Below are positions 24,586 to 33,464 of a stretch of DNA of 64,000 nucleotides, piece by piece. The stretch spans positions 3,305,001-3,369,000 of the forward strand of contig NZ_CP060298.1 in NCBI RefSeq assembly GCF_014303395.1. Direction: 5' to 3'. How positions within the stretch are numbered: position 1 is the first letter of the stretch; every line of letters starts with the position of its first letter. A program made the translations under genes and the position numbers. The notes beneath the pieces were generated by a model. That model was given only the letters and a program-made list of their open reading frames with translations, ran no database searches and was not told where the DNA came from. Source of the stretch: Nakamurella sp. PAMC28650. GTDB lineage: Bacteria > Actinomycetota > Actinomycetes > Mycobacteriales > Nakamurellaceae.

Positions 24586-26324
24586 GCGCATTCGTCCTGC
24601 TCGCAGCCTGCTCCAGCATCTCCGGCTCTGCGCTGCGACCGGTGGTCGGCACGGCGACGACCCCGCCGACCACGACGGGCTCCGCGGCCGGCCAGATCAC
24701 CGAGCCCAGCGTCCTGCCCGGTGGGTCCGGTACGGCGACCACCTCCGGCGCGCCCGTCCCGACGCCCGCGGGGACGACGAGCACCGGTCCGGTGCCGACC
24801 GGGGCCGGTGCAGTGCCCGCCGGGCTGCAGAAGTTCTACGGCCAGACACTGGCGTGGGGTCCGTGCGCCAGTTACGCGACGGACGCCGCTGCCACCAGCC
24901 TGTACGGGGATCCGAACATCCAGTGCGCCCGGTTGACCGTTCCGCTGGCGTACAGCAACCCGACCGGACAAACGGTCTCGATGGGGGTGCTCCGCAAGGT
25001 CGCCACCGACCGATCCGCCCGCATCGGTTCACTGGTGACCGACCCGGGCGGCCCCGGTTCCTCCGGGATGGAATGGCTGGCGTCCTATGTGGTCGGGGAC
25101 ACGGCCGCCGATGCCGGCGCAGCGCAGAAAACGGTGGCCGGGCTGAACCAGAAGTTCGACCTGGTGGGTATCGATCCGAGGGGCATCGGCTCCTCGTTGC
25201 CCGCCGTGCAATGTCAGACGGATGCCGAGAAGGACAAGACCTTCGCCACGGACACACGCTCGCGCAACCAGGCTGACGTCGATGCGGCGAATGCCCTGAC
25301 GAAACAGATCGTCTCGGAATGTCTGGCCAACACCGGCAAGGCTCAGGGGATCGACAGCAAGACATTCTTTGCGAATATCGGAACCCGTGACGTAGCACAG
25401 GATCTGGATGTGCTGAGGGCGGTCCTGGGTGATTCGAAGCTCTCCTACCTCGGGTTCTCCTACGGCACGCAGATCGGCTGGGAGTATGCCGAACAATTCC
25501 CCAAGAACGTTCGCGCCATATTGTTCGACGGCGTCGAGGCTCCCAACGTCGATCCGGCCAGCAGTGCCCTGGGCCAGCAGAAGGGATTCGAGACCGCGTT
25601 CCAGAATTTCGCGGCCTACTGCGCCACGAGTTCACCGGGTTGTGCCCTGGGCACGGATCCGTCGAAGGCGCTGGCCATCTTCCAGGGGCTGGTCCGGCCA
25701 CTGCTGGACAAGCCGCTGGCCCTCGCGGGCGGTCGAACGCTCACCTTCGCAAGCGCGATCACCGGAGTCACGTGGGGCCTGTACTTCACCCAGTTCCAGA
25801 CCGCCCTGGCGCAGGGACTGCTGGCGCTGAAGGCCGGTGACGGACGAATTCTCATGCAGCTGGCCGACAGCTACAACGGGCGCGATGCGCAAGGGCACTA
25901 CTCCAACGAGCAGGAAGCGTTCAACGCGGTGCGCTGCGTCGACGGTCCGCGGAAGACTGATCCGGCCGAGGTCACCAAGTTCAACGCCGCCGTCGCCGCG
26001 GCCGGGCCGTTCGGCGCGACCGGCGACCCGGCCGGCGCGATCTTCGACATCTGCGCGCTGTGGCCGGTTCCTCCGACCACCTTGCCGCACACGCTCCACA
26101 TCTCGGGATTGCCCAAGACCCTGGTCGTCTCGACCACCGGGGACCCGGCGACCCCCTACCAGGACGGTGTCGACCTCGCCCAGCAGATCAATGCCACCCT
26201 GCTCACCGTCAAGGGCGTCAGGCATACCTCCTACCTGAGCAACGGGCTGAGCTGCGTGGATGACATCGGCAATGCCTACCTCGAGTCGCTGACCCTACCG
26301 ACGGCCGCCCCGACCTGCTCCTAG
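24522..26324 (+). CDS. Lipoprotein alpha/beta-hydrolase, tripeptidyl aminopeptidase (TAP)-like
   Basis: The 600-residue product starts with a lipoprotein signal peptide (helix about residues 17-30, lipobox LLAAC with Cys at about 32) and a Thr/Ser/Gly/Pro-rich linker to about residue 105. The hydrolase follows: oxyanion segment DPGGPGSSG (about 175), nucleophile Ser in GFSYGTQIG (about 310), Asp in TTGDPATP (about 538) and His in VRHTSY (about 566). It fits the extracytoplasmic peptidase S33 group found in Streptomyces and mycobacteria. ATG at 24522 has CATGAT ending 6 nt upstream. The TAG stop shares CTAG with the convergent ATP-grasp gene. Confidence 0.9.
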   Translation: MHSPRRRSLRTRPAFRHAALLSAFVLLAACSSISGSALRPVVGTATTPPTTTGSAAGQITEPSVLPGGSGTATTSGAPVPTPAGTTSTGPVPTGAGAVPAGLQKFYGQTLAWGPCASYATDAAATSLYGDPNIQCARLTVPLAYSNPTGQTVSMGVLRKVATDRSARIGSLVTDPGGPGSSGMEWLASYVVGDTAADAGAAQKTVAGLNQKFDLVGIDPRGIGSSLPAVQCQTDAEKDKTFATDTRSRNQADVDAANALTKQIVSECLANTGKAQGIDSKTFFANIGTRDVAQDLDVLRAVLGDSKLSYLGFSYGTQIGWEYAEQFPKNVRAILFDGVEAPNVDPASSALGQQKGFETAFQNFAAYCATSSPGCALGTDPSKALAIFQGLVRPLLDKPLALAGGRTLTFASAITGVTWGLYFTQFQTALAQGLLALKAGDGRILMQLADSYNGRDAQGHYSNEQEAFNAVRCVDGPRKTDPAEVTKFNAAVAAAGPFGATGDPAGAIFDICALWPVPPTTLPHTLHISGLPKTLVVSTTGDPATPYQDGVDLAQQINATLLTVKGVRHTSYLSNGLSCVDDIGNAYLESLTLPTAAPTCS

Positions 26325-27568
26325 CCCTGGTCGTCGACCCAGAGCGTCATCAGCCCGCGGAAGTGGGCGATGAACCGGTCGTGCTCGGCGGCCGGGTAGC
26401 CCTTGCGGACCGTCTCGACCAGCAGCGCGTCGAACTCGGGTGAGTCGACCCAGTCGCGCACCATGGCCGGCAGCGAGGCGAGCGAGGTCGAGCAGAACTC
26501 CCGGTACTCGTCGGCCTGGAAGTACTGGTCGGCGAGAAGTCCGTAGCGGCCGAGCTTGTCGTTCCACGACAGGTCCGGATCGTCGGCGACGTCGAACCAC
26601 TCCCTGGACGTGGTGTCCACCCGCGGCCGACGATGGGTGACTGCGCAGAACACCGACCAGGAGATCAGCTGGGTGATCGCCCACGGGAAGTAGTAGTGCA
26701 GCGAGGTGATCGCGATGTCCGGGCACGCGTTCGCGTGGTCGATCGGCTGGACCCTGGTCCCGGTCACCAAGGCCTCGCACGAGTTGAACTCCCAGCGGAA
26801 GAACGCGTTGACGGTGCGGGAGAGCGTCAGGATCTCCATCCCCGCCTCCGGCGGCAGGAAGGAGTGGGCGACCTCGTACCGGTCGTGCATCGGCAGCTCC
26901 GGGCGGAACTTCATGATCTTCGTCTCCGGGCCGATGGTCAGCGACCGGGCGAAGGCGTCGAAGGGGGAGACCGCGGCCTGCAGGTGCATCAGCATCTGGC
27001 CGGACTCGTCGTAGGCCCGGTGCAGCGCCTGGACGTCGTCGACGCGGGAGACCCCCCGCCAGGCGCCGCCGTCGAAGGGCTTCATGTACATCGGGTACCC
27101 GACCCGCTCGGCGACCTCGTCCAGGTCGAACGGCAGGTTGTAGGTACCGGCGGTGTACGCCCACTTCTCGTGGTCCAGGGGGTTCTTGTAGGGCACCAGC
27201 ATGGTGCTGGGGATGTCGAAGCCGAGCCGGATCATCGCGCAGTAGGCGGAGTGCTTCTCCATGGCCTGGAAGGTGAACGGGTTGTTCAGGAGGTAGGTGT
27301 CGTTGACCAGCGCGGCCTTCTTGAGCCACTCCCGCGGGTGGAAGTACCACCAGGCCAGCCGGTCGATGACGAGGTCGTGCCGGACGGGGTCGCGAAGGTC
27401 GAACGGCTCGATGGTCAGCCGTTCGGTGCTGATCTGGTGCTCACGTCCCTGGTGACCGACCGGGCCGAGCCGGCGGGTCAGGGTCTCGAACGCCCTCGGC
27501 CAGTCGTCCTCCGTCCCCAGCAGCAGACCGATGAGGTGATGGGTCGAGTCTCGGCGGGCGGGCGTCAT
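26321..27568 (-). CDS. ATP-grasp-like protein of unknown function
   Basis: The 415-residue cytosolic protein resembles uncharacterised actinobacterial ATP-grasp proteins. A conserved-looking stretch VGYPMYMKPFDGGAWRGVSR (about residues 155-174) has the Lys and Gly-rich loop expected for ATP binding. Downstream segments rich in Asp/Glu (QPIDHANACPDIAIT near 285) could supply metal ligands. ATP-grasp enzymes ligate a carboxylate to an amine or thiol; the substrates here are unknown. It lies 12 bp after an esterase-fold gene and is the last gene of a three-gene minus-strand unit divergent from glnA2. ATG at 27568 has a weak AATGAT box 6 nt upstream. Confidence 0.7.
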   Translation of the reverse strand: MTPARRDSTHHLIGLLLGTEDDWPRAFETLTRRLGPVGHQGREHQISTERLTIEPFDLRDPVRHDLVIDRLAWWYFHPREWLKKAALVNDTYLLNNPFTFQAMEKHSAYCAMIRLGFDIPSTMLVPYKNPLDHEKWAYTAGTYNLPFDLDEVAERVGYPMYMKPFDGGAWRGVSRVDDVQALHRAYDESGQMLMHLQAAVSPFDAFARSLTIGPETKIMKFRPELPMHDRYEVAHSFLPPEAGMEILTLSRTVNAFFRWEFNSCEALVTGTRVQPIDHANACPDIAITSLHYYFPWAITQLISWSVFCAVTHRRPRVDTTSREWFDVADDPDLSWNDKLGRYGLLADQYFQADEYREFCSTSLASLPAMVRDWVDSPEFDALLVETVRKGYPAAEHDRFIAHFRGLMTLWVDDQG

Positions 27569-27580
27569 CGGCTGATCATT

Positions 27581-28327
27581 TCAGCCCAGCGGAGGGAGAT
27601 GGACGGCGGCCTGGGCCCGCCAGCTGGACCAGTCGTGCGGCCATTCCGGGCCCCAGACGTGCAGCTCGTGGGGGATCTGCCGGTCGGAGAGGATGTCGGC
27701 CAGCTGCCGGGTGGAGGCGTTCGCGCCGGTGCTGTCCTCCCACTGACCACTGCCGACGACCAGCGTCAGGTGGAGCTGGGCCCGCAGGTGATCCAGGTGC
27801 CCGCCGAAGGTGCGCGGCAGGAACTGGATCGGGTCGGTCAGGTAGGTGTCGGCGTCGGAATCGCCCCAGCCGTGCCAGCTCCACGGGTCGTAGGACCCGG
27901 AGAACGCCACTGCGTGATGGAAGACGTGCGCGTGACGAAGAGCGAACAGCACCGCGTGGAACGCCCCCAGCGACGGGCCGGCGGTGACGATGTCCTCACG
28001 GCCACCGCAGTTCTCGCGGATGAAAGGCACCACCTGCCAGATGATCCAGTCCTCGAACCGCCGGTGCGCCCTGGCCCGGTCGCCCTGGCAGATGTCCCGG
28101 TCCGACCAGGAGGCCCCGTCGTAGGACGGCACGCAGAAGATCTTCACCAGGCCCGCGTCCAGGGCCGGCCCCAGCGCGTCGAGCATGCCCTTCTGCTCGA
28201 ACTCCCGGGCCTGTCCGCCCTCGGTCGGGAACCAGAGCACCGGTCGCCCCCAGTGGCCGTGGACCGCGATCTCGCCGGTGCCGCCCGTCGACGGAGCGTC
28301 CAGGTGGTGGTATTCGGTGCGCGTCAC
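27581..28327 (-). CDS. Esterase-fold protein (putative esterase, Esterase D-like)
   Basis: The 248-residue alpha/beta-hydrolase has its nucleophile Ser in TAGPSLGAFHAV (about residues 117-128), a likely acid in SGSYDPWSWHG (about 147) and the catalytic His in WPHDWSSW (about 235). The N-terminal strands include GRPVLWFPTEGGQAREFE, typical of the putative-esterase group. The substrate is unknown. GTG at 28327 overlaps the end of the upstream esterase-like gene by 4 bp (GTGA), so the two are translationally coupled and may act on related molecules. It has no signal peptide. Confidence 0.8.
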   Translation of the reverse strand: MTRTEYHHLDAPSTGGTGEIAVHGHWGRPVLWFPTEGGQAREFEQKGMLDALGPALDAGLVKIFCVPSYDGASWSDRDICQGDRARAHRRFEDWIIWQVVPFIRENCGGREDIVTAGPSLGAFHAVLFALRHAHVFHHAVAFSGSYDPWSWHGWGDSDADTYLTDPIQFLPRTFGGHLDHLRAQLHLTLVVGSGQWEDSTGANASTRQLADILSDRQIPHELHVWGPEWPHDWSSWRAQAAVHLPPLG

Positions 28328-29349
28328 GGCCGCGTCCTCAGCAGTTGTTCCAGGCCGGGCGACCAGGCGTCCCGCCACCCGATCATGGTGTGTGCGTCGC
28401 GGACCAGATGCAGCTGGACCCGGAAGCCCTGCCGGGACAGCGCGGCGGCCATCATCTCGTTGTTGGCCAGGTTCTCCTCGACCGCACCGCAGGTGATCAG
28501 GACCCGCCCCCCGGTCCCGGCAGAACTGTCGGCCAGGTCGGAGACCACTGCGCAGATCCGGGCGAAGAACTCGAAGCCGCTCTCCTGTGCGTCCAGAGCG
28601 GTGGTGAAGTACGAGCCGGACTGCAGGGCCAGGGCATCGAGCAGCGCCGGATGACGGTGCGCCGCCAGCAACATCGACAGCGCGCCGAGGCTGGCGCCGA
28701 GCCCGACGGTGTGGCCGATCGCCACCTGCTGCCCGATGGCCGGCAGCAGCACCGCGGCCAGGTGGTCGGCGTAGGTCGTGGACGCGGCATACCAGTCGTT
28801 GCGCAGGCCGGGCGCCGGGTCCAGCAGGGCGACCCGGAACGGCCGTCTGGCGACAGCCGCGCTCGCCCACCTCAGGAGCGCGCCGCGGGTGGCCATGTCC
28901 GATCCGTCGTGGGCCAGCAGCAGCGGGGCCGGCGTCGCCGGGTCCAGGTCCGGTGGCGTCCAGAGCGTGACCGGGACCGGCGCCGCCAGTCGCATGGCGG
29001 GTGTGGCGATATGGATTGTCCTGCCGACAATCTCGGTCGTGAGCCACTGCGGCGGGACGTATTCCGGGAAGCGGATCTCGGACTTGTCGCCGAACGGATT
29101 GGCGACCCGGTCCGGGTTGCCGGGGTCGGTGACCCAGGAGGTGCCGTCGGCCGACCTGACCGAGAGCTGGTACTCCATCCGGTCGACAGCCGGTCGGGGC
29201 AGGTGCAGCCGCCACCGGTCGCCGGTCCTGACGAACTCGGTGCTCGCCGTGCCGAGCGACCAATCGACCTCCAGACCGATCCCGGTCACCCCCGGACGGT
29301 GGGGCATCTCGAAGTCGACACCCTGCGAGTCGATCGTGGTACCGATCAT
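28324..29349 (-). CDS. Two-domain esterase (enterochelin-esterase-like)
   Basis: The 341-residue protein has an N-terminal beta-sandwich-like domain (about residues 1-115) with DPGNPDRVANPFGDKSEIRF, a pattern found in enterochelin-esterase-like proteins. A C-terminal alpha/beta-hydrolase follows: nucleophile Ser in GLGASLGALSML (about 215-226) and His in DAHTMIGWRDAW (about 320). Named family members release iron from siderophores, but no siderophore genes are nearby, so the substrate is open. ATG at 29349 has TACGGT ending 6 nt upstream, a leaderless promoter heading the three-gene unit. Confidence 0.8.
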   Translation of the reverse strand: MIGTTIDSQGVDFEMPHRPGVTGIGLEVDWSLGTASTEFVRTGDRWRLHLPRPAVDRMEYQLSVRSADGTSWVTDPGNPDRVANPFGDKSEIRFPEYVPPQWLTTEIVGRTIHIATPAMRLAAPVPVTLWTPPDLDPATPAPLLLAHDGSDMATRGALLRWASAAVARRPFRVALLDPAPGLRNDWYAASTTYADHLAAVLLPAIGQQVAIGHTVGLGASLGALSMLLAAHRHPALLDALALQSGSYFTTALDAQESGFEFFARICAVVSDLADSSAGTGGRVLITCGAVEENLANNEMMAAALSRQGFRVQLHLVRDAHTMIGWRDAWSPGLEQLLRTRP

Positions 29350-29355
29350 CGGGTC

Positions 29356-29361
29356 ACCGTA
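29356..29361 (-). promoter_or_regulatory. -10 element for the leaderless esterase/ATP-grasp operon
   Basis: On the minus strand TACGGT is followed by 6 nt (GACCCG) and the ATG at 29349. Only 66 bp separate this start codon from the divergent glnA2-type gene, so the two promoters share one control region. Confidence 0.55.
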
Positions 29362-29402
29362 CTTCAGCGCACCCGGGCAACACGCCCGAAATACTCCGTA
29401 CA

Positions 29403-29408
29403 TAGGGT
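29403..29408 (+). promoter_or_regulatory. -10 element for the leaderless glnA2-type gene
   Basis: TAGGGT is followed by 7 nt and the ATG at 29416. The G-rich spacer could also pair weakly with 16S rRNA if a longer transcript exists. Confidence 0.45.
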
Positions 29409-29415
29409 GGGGGCC

Positions 29416-30756
29416 ATGGACCGTCAGCAGCAGTTCGTCCTGCGCACCCTTGAAGAGCGGGACATCCGCTTCGTCCGACTGTGGTTCACCGACGTCCTCG
29501 GCTACCTGAAGTCCGTCGCGGTGGCACCCGCCGAGTTGGAAGGTGCCTTCAGCGAGGGCATCGGCTTCGACGGCTCCGCGGTGGAGGGCTACGCGCGGGT
29601 CTACGAATCGGACATGATCGCCAAGCCGGATCCCTCCACGTTCCAGGTCCTCCCGTGGGAGACCGAGGAGGGCAAGGTCTACTCGGCCCGGATGTTCTGC
29701 GACATCACGATGCCCGACGGCAGCCCCAGTTGGGCCGATCCGCGCCACGTGCTGCGCCGGGTGATGGGCGAGGCCGCCTCGATGGGGTTCACCTGCTACG
29801 TCCACCCCGAGATCGAATTCTTCCTGATGAAGGATCTGCCCAGTGACGGCAGCTCACCGGAGCCCGCCGACCAGGGGGGCTTCTTCGACCAGTCCTCGCA
29901 CGACGTGGCCCCGCACTTCCGCCGTCGGGCGATCGAGACCCTGGAGGCGATGGGCATCTCGGTCGAGTTCTCCCATCACGAGGGTGCCCCCGGCCAGCAG
30001 GAGATCGACCTCCGGTACGCCGACGCCCTGACGATGGCCGACAACATCATGTCCTTCCGCTACGTGGTGAAGGAGGTCGCCATCACCCAGGGGGTGCGTG
30101 CGTCCTTCATGCCCAAACCCTTCCCGGATCACCCCGGATCGGCGATGCACACCCACTTCTCGTTGTTCGAAGGCGAGAAGAACGCCTTCTACGACGCCGA
30201 TGACGAGTACCAGATGTCCCCGACGGGCAAGGCGTTCCTGGCCGGCGTGCTGAAGCACGCCGCCGAGATCACCGCGGTGTCCTGCCAGTGGGTGAACTCC
30301 TACAAGCGACTGGTCCTGGGCGACGAAGCGCCGACGACCGCATCCTGGGGCCAGGCCAACCGTTCCGCGCTGATCCGGGTGCCCAACTACTCACCCGGCA
30401 AGTCCTCCAGCCAGCGGATGGAGTTCCGCCTTCCGGACTCGGCCTGCAACCCGTACCTGATGTTCGCGGTCGTGCTCGCGGCGGGCCTGCGGGGCATCCG
30501 CGAGGGCTACGAACTACCGGCCCCGGCCGAGGACGATGTGTGGTCGTTGAGCGAGACCGAGCGCCGCGCGCTCGGCTACGTCCGGCTGCCGGCCTCGCTC
30601 GAATCGGCGCTCGCCGTCATGGAACGCTCGGAATTCGTTCCGGAAGCTCTGGGGGAACACGTCTTCGACTTCTTCCTGCGCAACAAGCGGGCCGAGTTCG
30701 AGGCCTACCGCCGGCAGGTCACGCCGTTCGAGTTGCAGCGCTACCTGTCGCTCTGA
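29416..30756 (+). CDS. glnA2: Glutamine synthetase, GlnA2-like
   Basis: The 446-residue enzyme has the glutamine synthetase type I fold. It shows GFDGSAVEGYARVYESDM (active-site entrance, about residues 48-65), metal-binding Glu in HPEIEFFL (about 134), ATP-site Lys-rich FMPKPFPDHPGSAMHTH (about 232-248) and the conserved NRSALIRVPNYSPG (about 315). The NLxxLP adenylylation Tyr block of GlnA1 is not seen; NPYLMFAVVLAAGL is present instead, as in GlnA2 and GlnA3/4-type proteins. The substrate could be ammonia/glutamate or a gamma-glutamyl acceptor. It is divergent from the esterase/ATP-grasp unit. Confidence 0.88.
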   Translation: MDRQQQFVLRTLEERDIRFVRLWFTDVLGYLKSVAVAPAELEGAFSEGIGFDGSAVEGYARVYESDMIAKPDPSTFQVLPWETEEGKVYSARMFCDITMPDGSPSWADPRHVLRRVMGEAASMGFTCYVHPEIEFFLMKDLPSDGSSPEPADQGGFFDQSSHDVAPHFRRRAIETLEAMGISVEFSHHEGAPGQQEIDLRYADALTMADNIMSFRYVVKEVAITQGVRASFMPKPFPDHPGSAMHTHFSLFEGEKNAFYDADDEYQMSPTGKAFLAGVLKHAAEITAVSCQWVNSYKRLVLGDEAPTTASWGQANRSALIRVPNYSPGKSSSQRMEFRLPDSACNPYLMFAVVLAAGLRGIREGYELPAPAEDDVWSLSETERRALGYVRLPASLESALAVMERSEFVPEALGEHVFDFFLRNKRAEFEAYRRQVTPFELQRYLSL

Positions 30757-30778
30757 CGGCCGCCCGGATGTGCCGCCC

Positions 30779-30784
30779 TAGGCT
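30779..30784 (+). promoter_or_regulatory. -10 element for the leaderless VOC-family gene
   Basis: TAGGCT ends 6 nt before the ATG at 30791, so the VOC gene can be transcribed separately from glnA2 despite the 34-bp gap. Confidence 0.5.
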
Positions 30785-30790
30785 CGTGCC

Positions 30791-31156
30791 ATGGACTACA
30801 GAATCGAACTGATCATCATCCCGGTTTCCGACGTCGACCGCGCCAAGCAGTTCTACGTCGAGAAGATGGGTTTCCACCTCGATCACGACCAGCGGGTCAG
30901 CGACGAACTCCGGTTCGTGCAGATCACCCCGCCGGGTTCGGCCTGCTCGATCGCGTTCGGCGAAGGGCTGACGGAGGCCGAGCCGGGGTCGGTGAAGGGG
31001 ATCCAGGTCGTCATCGCCGATGCCGATCAGGCGCACGCCGAGCTGTCCGCGCGGGGTGTCACGGTCACCGGGGTGCAGGAGATGGCGTGGGGGCGGTTCG
31101 TCTTCCTGTCCGACCCCGACGGCAATGCCTGGTCCCTGCAACAGATTCCGGCGTAG
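30791..31156 (+). CDS. VOC/glyoxalase-family protein
   Basis: The 121-residue protein has two beta-alpha-beta-beta-beta modules of the vicinal-oxygen-chelate fold. The first begins IELIIIPVSDVDRAKQFYVE; the second ends FVFLSDPDGNAWSLQQ, the usual DPDGN motif followed by a strand. Possible metal ligands are limited (a Glu in the second module and few His), so it may be a binding or resistance protein rather than an active glyoxalase I. The promoter is predicted to be leaderless. No functional link to the neighbours is evident. Confidence 0.82.
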   Translation: MDYRIELIIIPVSDVDRAKQFYVEKMGFHLDHDQRVSDELRFVQITPPGSACSIAFGEGLTEAEPGSVKGIQVVIADADQAHAELSARGVTVTGVQEMAWGRFVFLSDPDGNAWSLQQIPA

Positions 31157-31298
31157 CTGACATGGAGCCCCGGATTTCTGCCCACCGGTGAGGGCCGATT
31201 GTGGGTGATCAGACACCCGCGATTGTCTGGCCCCGGTCCGGGTAGGGAACAGTGGTCGTCGTCTTCGTCTGCTCGAGCTCACTCCAAGGGGTCGTTAC

Positions 31299-32711
31299 AT
31301 GCCGTCATCCCAGCCCACCGTCTTCGTCCTGTTCGGAGCCACCGGCGACCTGGCCAAGCGAATGGTCCTGCCCGCCTTCTACCAACTGGCCCAGCACGGT
31401 CTGATGCCGGAATCCTGGTTGCTGATCGGCAACGGCCGCGGCGACGTGTCCCACGAGGACTTCAAGGGCAGTGTGCGCGAGTCGCTGGACGAGTTCGGCG
31501 GCATCACCATCGACGAGAAGGTGTGGTCCGACTTCGCCGAGCGTCTCCGGTTCGCGGGTGGGGGATTCGACCAGGACGATCCGGGCTCGCTGCTGGACGT
31601 GCTGGCCGAGGGACACCAGCTGCTCGGCGACGACGCCGACTACATCCACTACCTGGCCATCCCGCCGGTCGCTTTCGAGGGCATCACCAAGGGTCTGTCC
31701 GCCCATCAACTGCTCGACGGCTCGCGCGTCGTGTACGAGAAGCCCTACGGGACCAGCCCCGAATCCTTCAGCCGGCTCGACGAGCTGGTCCTGTCGGTGA
31801 TGAAGGAGGAGCAGGTCTACCGGATCGATCACTTCCTGGGCAAGGAGGCCACCCAGAACCTGCACGTGCTGCGCTTCGCGAACGCGATGATCAGCCAGAT
31901 CTGGAGTCGTGAGCACGTCGAGCAGATTCAGATCGACGTGCCCGAGGTCCTCGACGTGGCCGATCGGGCCGCCTTCTACGACGCCACCGGTGCACTGCGC
32001 GACATGGTGGTCACCCACCTGTTCCAGGTGGCCGCCGAGATCGCGATGGAGCCGCCGATCGACTTCTCCGCCGAGAACCTGCAGGACGCCAGGGAGTCGG
32101 TCCTGTCGGCCTTCCGGCCACTGGCCCCCGAGGACGTGGTCCTGGGTCAGGCCGATGGCTACCTCGACCTCCCGGAAGTGGCGAAGGGGTCGACGACCGA
32201 CACCTACGCCGCCGTTCGTCTGTGGGTGGACACCGACCGCTGGCACGGGGTGCCGTTCCTGCTGCGCAGCGGCAAGTACCTGGCCGAGAGTGCCCAGCGA
32301 GTGTCGCTGCTGATGAAGAAGCCGGACGGCCCGATGTCCGGCATCCCCGGTGACGGGACCGTGCTGAGTTTCTCGCTCGCCGGGTCCGGATCGGTGTCGA
32401 TGTCCGTCGTGGTGAAGAACCCGGGACCGGGTCTGGACCTGGTCGAGCAGAAGATCGACCTCTCGCTCGATGACGTGGCCGGCGGGGATCCGCTGCCGCC
32501 GTACGTCTCGCTCATCCATGACGTGACGATCGGGGACCGGTCCCTGTTCACCACGAGTACCGGACTGTCCCACGCCTGGGGAGCCTCGGCGGCCATCCTG
32601 GACGATCGCCCGGCACCGCTGCCCTACGCTCCGGGCTCCACCGGTCCGGCCGAGGGCAGTGCCCTGCCCGGCCCGCACGGCTGGTTCCTGGACTCCGCGA
32701 AGAACGACTGA
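31299..32711 (+). CDS. zwf: Glucose-6-phosphate dehydrogenase
   Basis: The 470-residue enzyme oxidises glucose-6-phosphate with NADP and opens the pentose phosphate pathway. The Rossmann GATGDLAKR is at about residues 11-19, the active-site RIDHFLGKE at about 174-182, and the phosphate- and sugar-binding KPYGTSPESF earlier at about 148. The length fits the shorter actinobacterial Zwf group rather than the 500-residue Zwf2. SD AAGGGG precedes the ATG. It stands alone here; the opcA/tal/tkt neighbours of Zwf2 are absent, so this may be a second isozyme. Confidence 0.93.
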   Translation: MPSSQPTVFVLFGATGDLAKRMVLPAFYQLAQHGLMPESWLLIGNGRGDVSHEDFKGSVRESLDEFGGITIDEKVWSDFAERLRFAGGGFDQDDPGSLLDVLAEGHQLLGDDADYIHYLAIPPVAFEGITKGLSAHQLLDGSRVVYEKPYGTSPESFSRLDELVLSVMKEEQVYRIDHFLGKEATQNLHVLRFANAMISQIWSREHVEQIQIDVPEVLDVADRAAFYDATGALRDMVVTHLFQVAAEIAMEPPIDFSAENLQDARESVLSAFRPLAPEDVVLGQADGYLDLPEVAKGSTTDTYAAVRLWVDTDRWHGVPFLLRSGKYLAESAQRVSLLMKKPDGPMSGIPGDGTVLSFSLAGSGSVSMSVVVKNPGPGLDLVEQKIDLSLDDVAGGDPLPPYVSLIHDVTIGDRSLFTTSTGLSHAWGASAAILDDRPAPLPYAPGSTGPAEGSALPGPHGWFLDSAKND

Positions 32712-32747
32712 CGCTCCCGCGAAAGCGGCCGTTCGGACAAACAGGAG

Positions 32748-33464
32748 TCAGGGCAACAGACGGAGGTAGCGCTCGGGTCTCGTCAGGAACGACTGCCAGT
32801 TGCGGACGAGATCGAGATCCTCCCACGGGCAGGAGCGCAGCCCCCAGTCCCCGACCTCGTAGAGATCAGCCCCGGGTGTCGCGGCCACGATGGGGGAGTG
32901 GGTCGCGACGACCGCCTGCGAGGTGGTGCTCCTCGCGATCTCGTGGAGCACGCCCACCAGGGCCAGGCTGCCGCTGAACGACAGCGCGGCCTCCGGCTCG
33001 TCGAGGACGTAGAGACCCGGATCGCCGAACCGCTCGCCCAGTATTTCGATGAACGACTCCCCGTGCGACATCTCGTGGAACGCCGGATCGCGCGGGCCGG
33101 GATTGTCCTCGAGGTAGGTGTAGAAGCTGTGCATGGTTTCCGCGCGCAGGAAGAAGCCCCATCGCGAGCCGCCGACGCCGCGGGTCAGCCGCAGATGCCG
33201 GTGCAGCTCGGACTCGGTCGGGCGGGTGGAATGTCGAGCCCCGGTCGATCCGCCCTCGGCCGACATCCCGAAGGCCAGGGCGAGCGCCTCCACCAGGGTC
33301 GACTTACCGGCGCCGTTGTCGCCGACCAGGATGGTCAGGGCGCCCAGATCCAACCCGTCGTCGAGGATCTGCCGCACCGCGGGGATCGATCCGGGCCACG
33401 TCTCGGCCGACAGGTCGAACCCGGGTTCGCCGGCGATCCGGCTCAACGGCCGTCCGGATCTCAT
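32748..33464 (-). CDS. AAA/ABC-type ATPase (DUF3696/AAA_21-like, no membrane partner)
   Basis: The 238-residue protein is a compact ABC-ATPase-fold protein of the SMC/recF-like group. Walker A LVGDNGAGKST (about residues 46-56), the signature-like MSHGESFIE (about 132), Walker B LYVLDEPEAAL (about 151) and the switch His in ATHSP (about 187) are all visible. No transmembrane partner is nearby, so it is not a transporter subunit. Such small ATPases are often found with nuclease or phage-defence genes, but none is adjacent. The start codon overlaps the TetR stop (ATGA). Confidence 0.8.
   Translation of the reverse strand: MRSGRPLSRIAGEPGFDLSAETWPGSIPAVRQILDDGLDLGALTILVGDNGAGKSTLVEALALAFGMSAEGGSTGARHSTRPTESELHRHLRLTRGVGGSRWGFFLRAETMHSFYTYLEDNPGPRDPAFHEMSHGESFIEILGERFGDPGLYVLDEPEAALSFSGSLALVGVLHEIARSTTSQAVVATHSPIVAATPGADLYEVGDWGLRSCPWEDLDLVRNWQSFLTRPERYLRLLP

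Noticed and set aside
32748..33464. ABC transporter ATP-binding subunit
   Set aside because: The signature resembles SMC/RecF-type ATPases and there is no permease or binding-protein gene in the unit.
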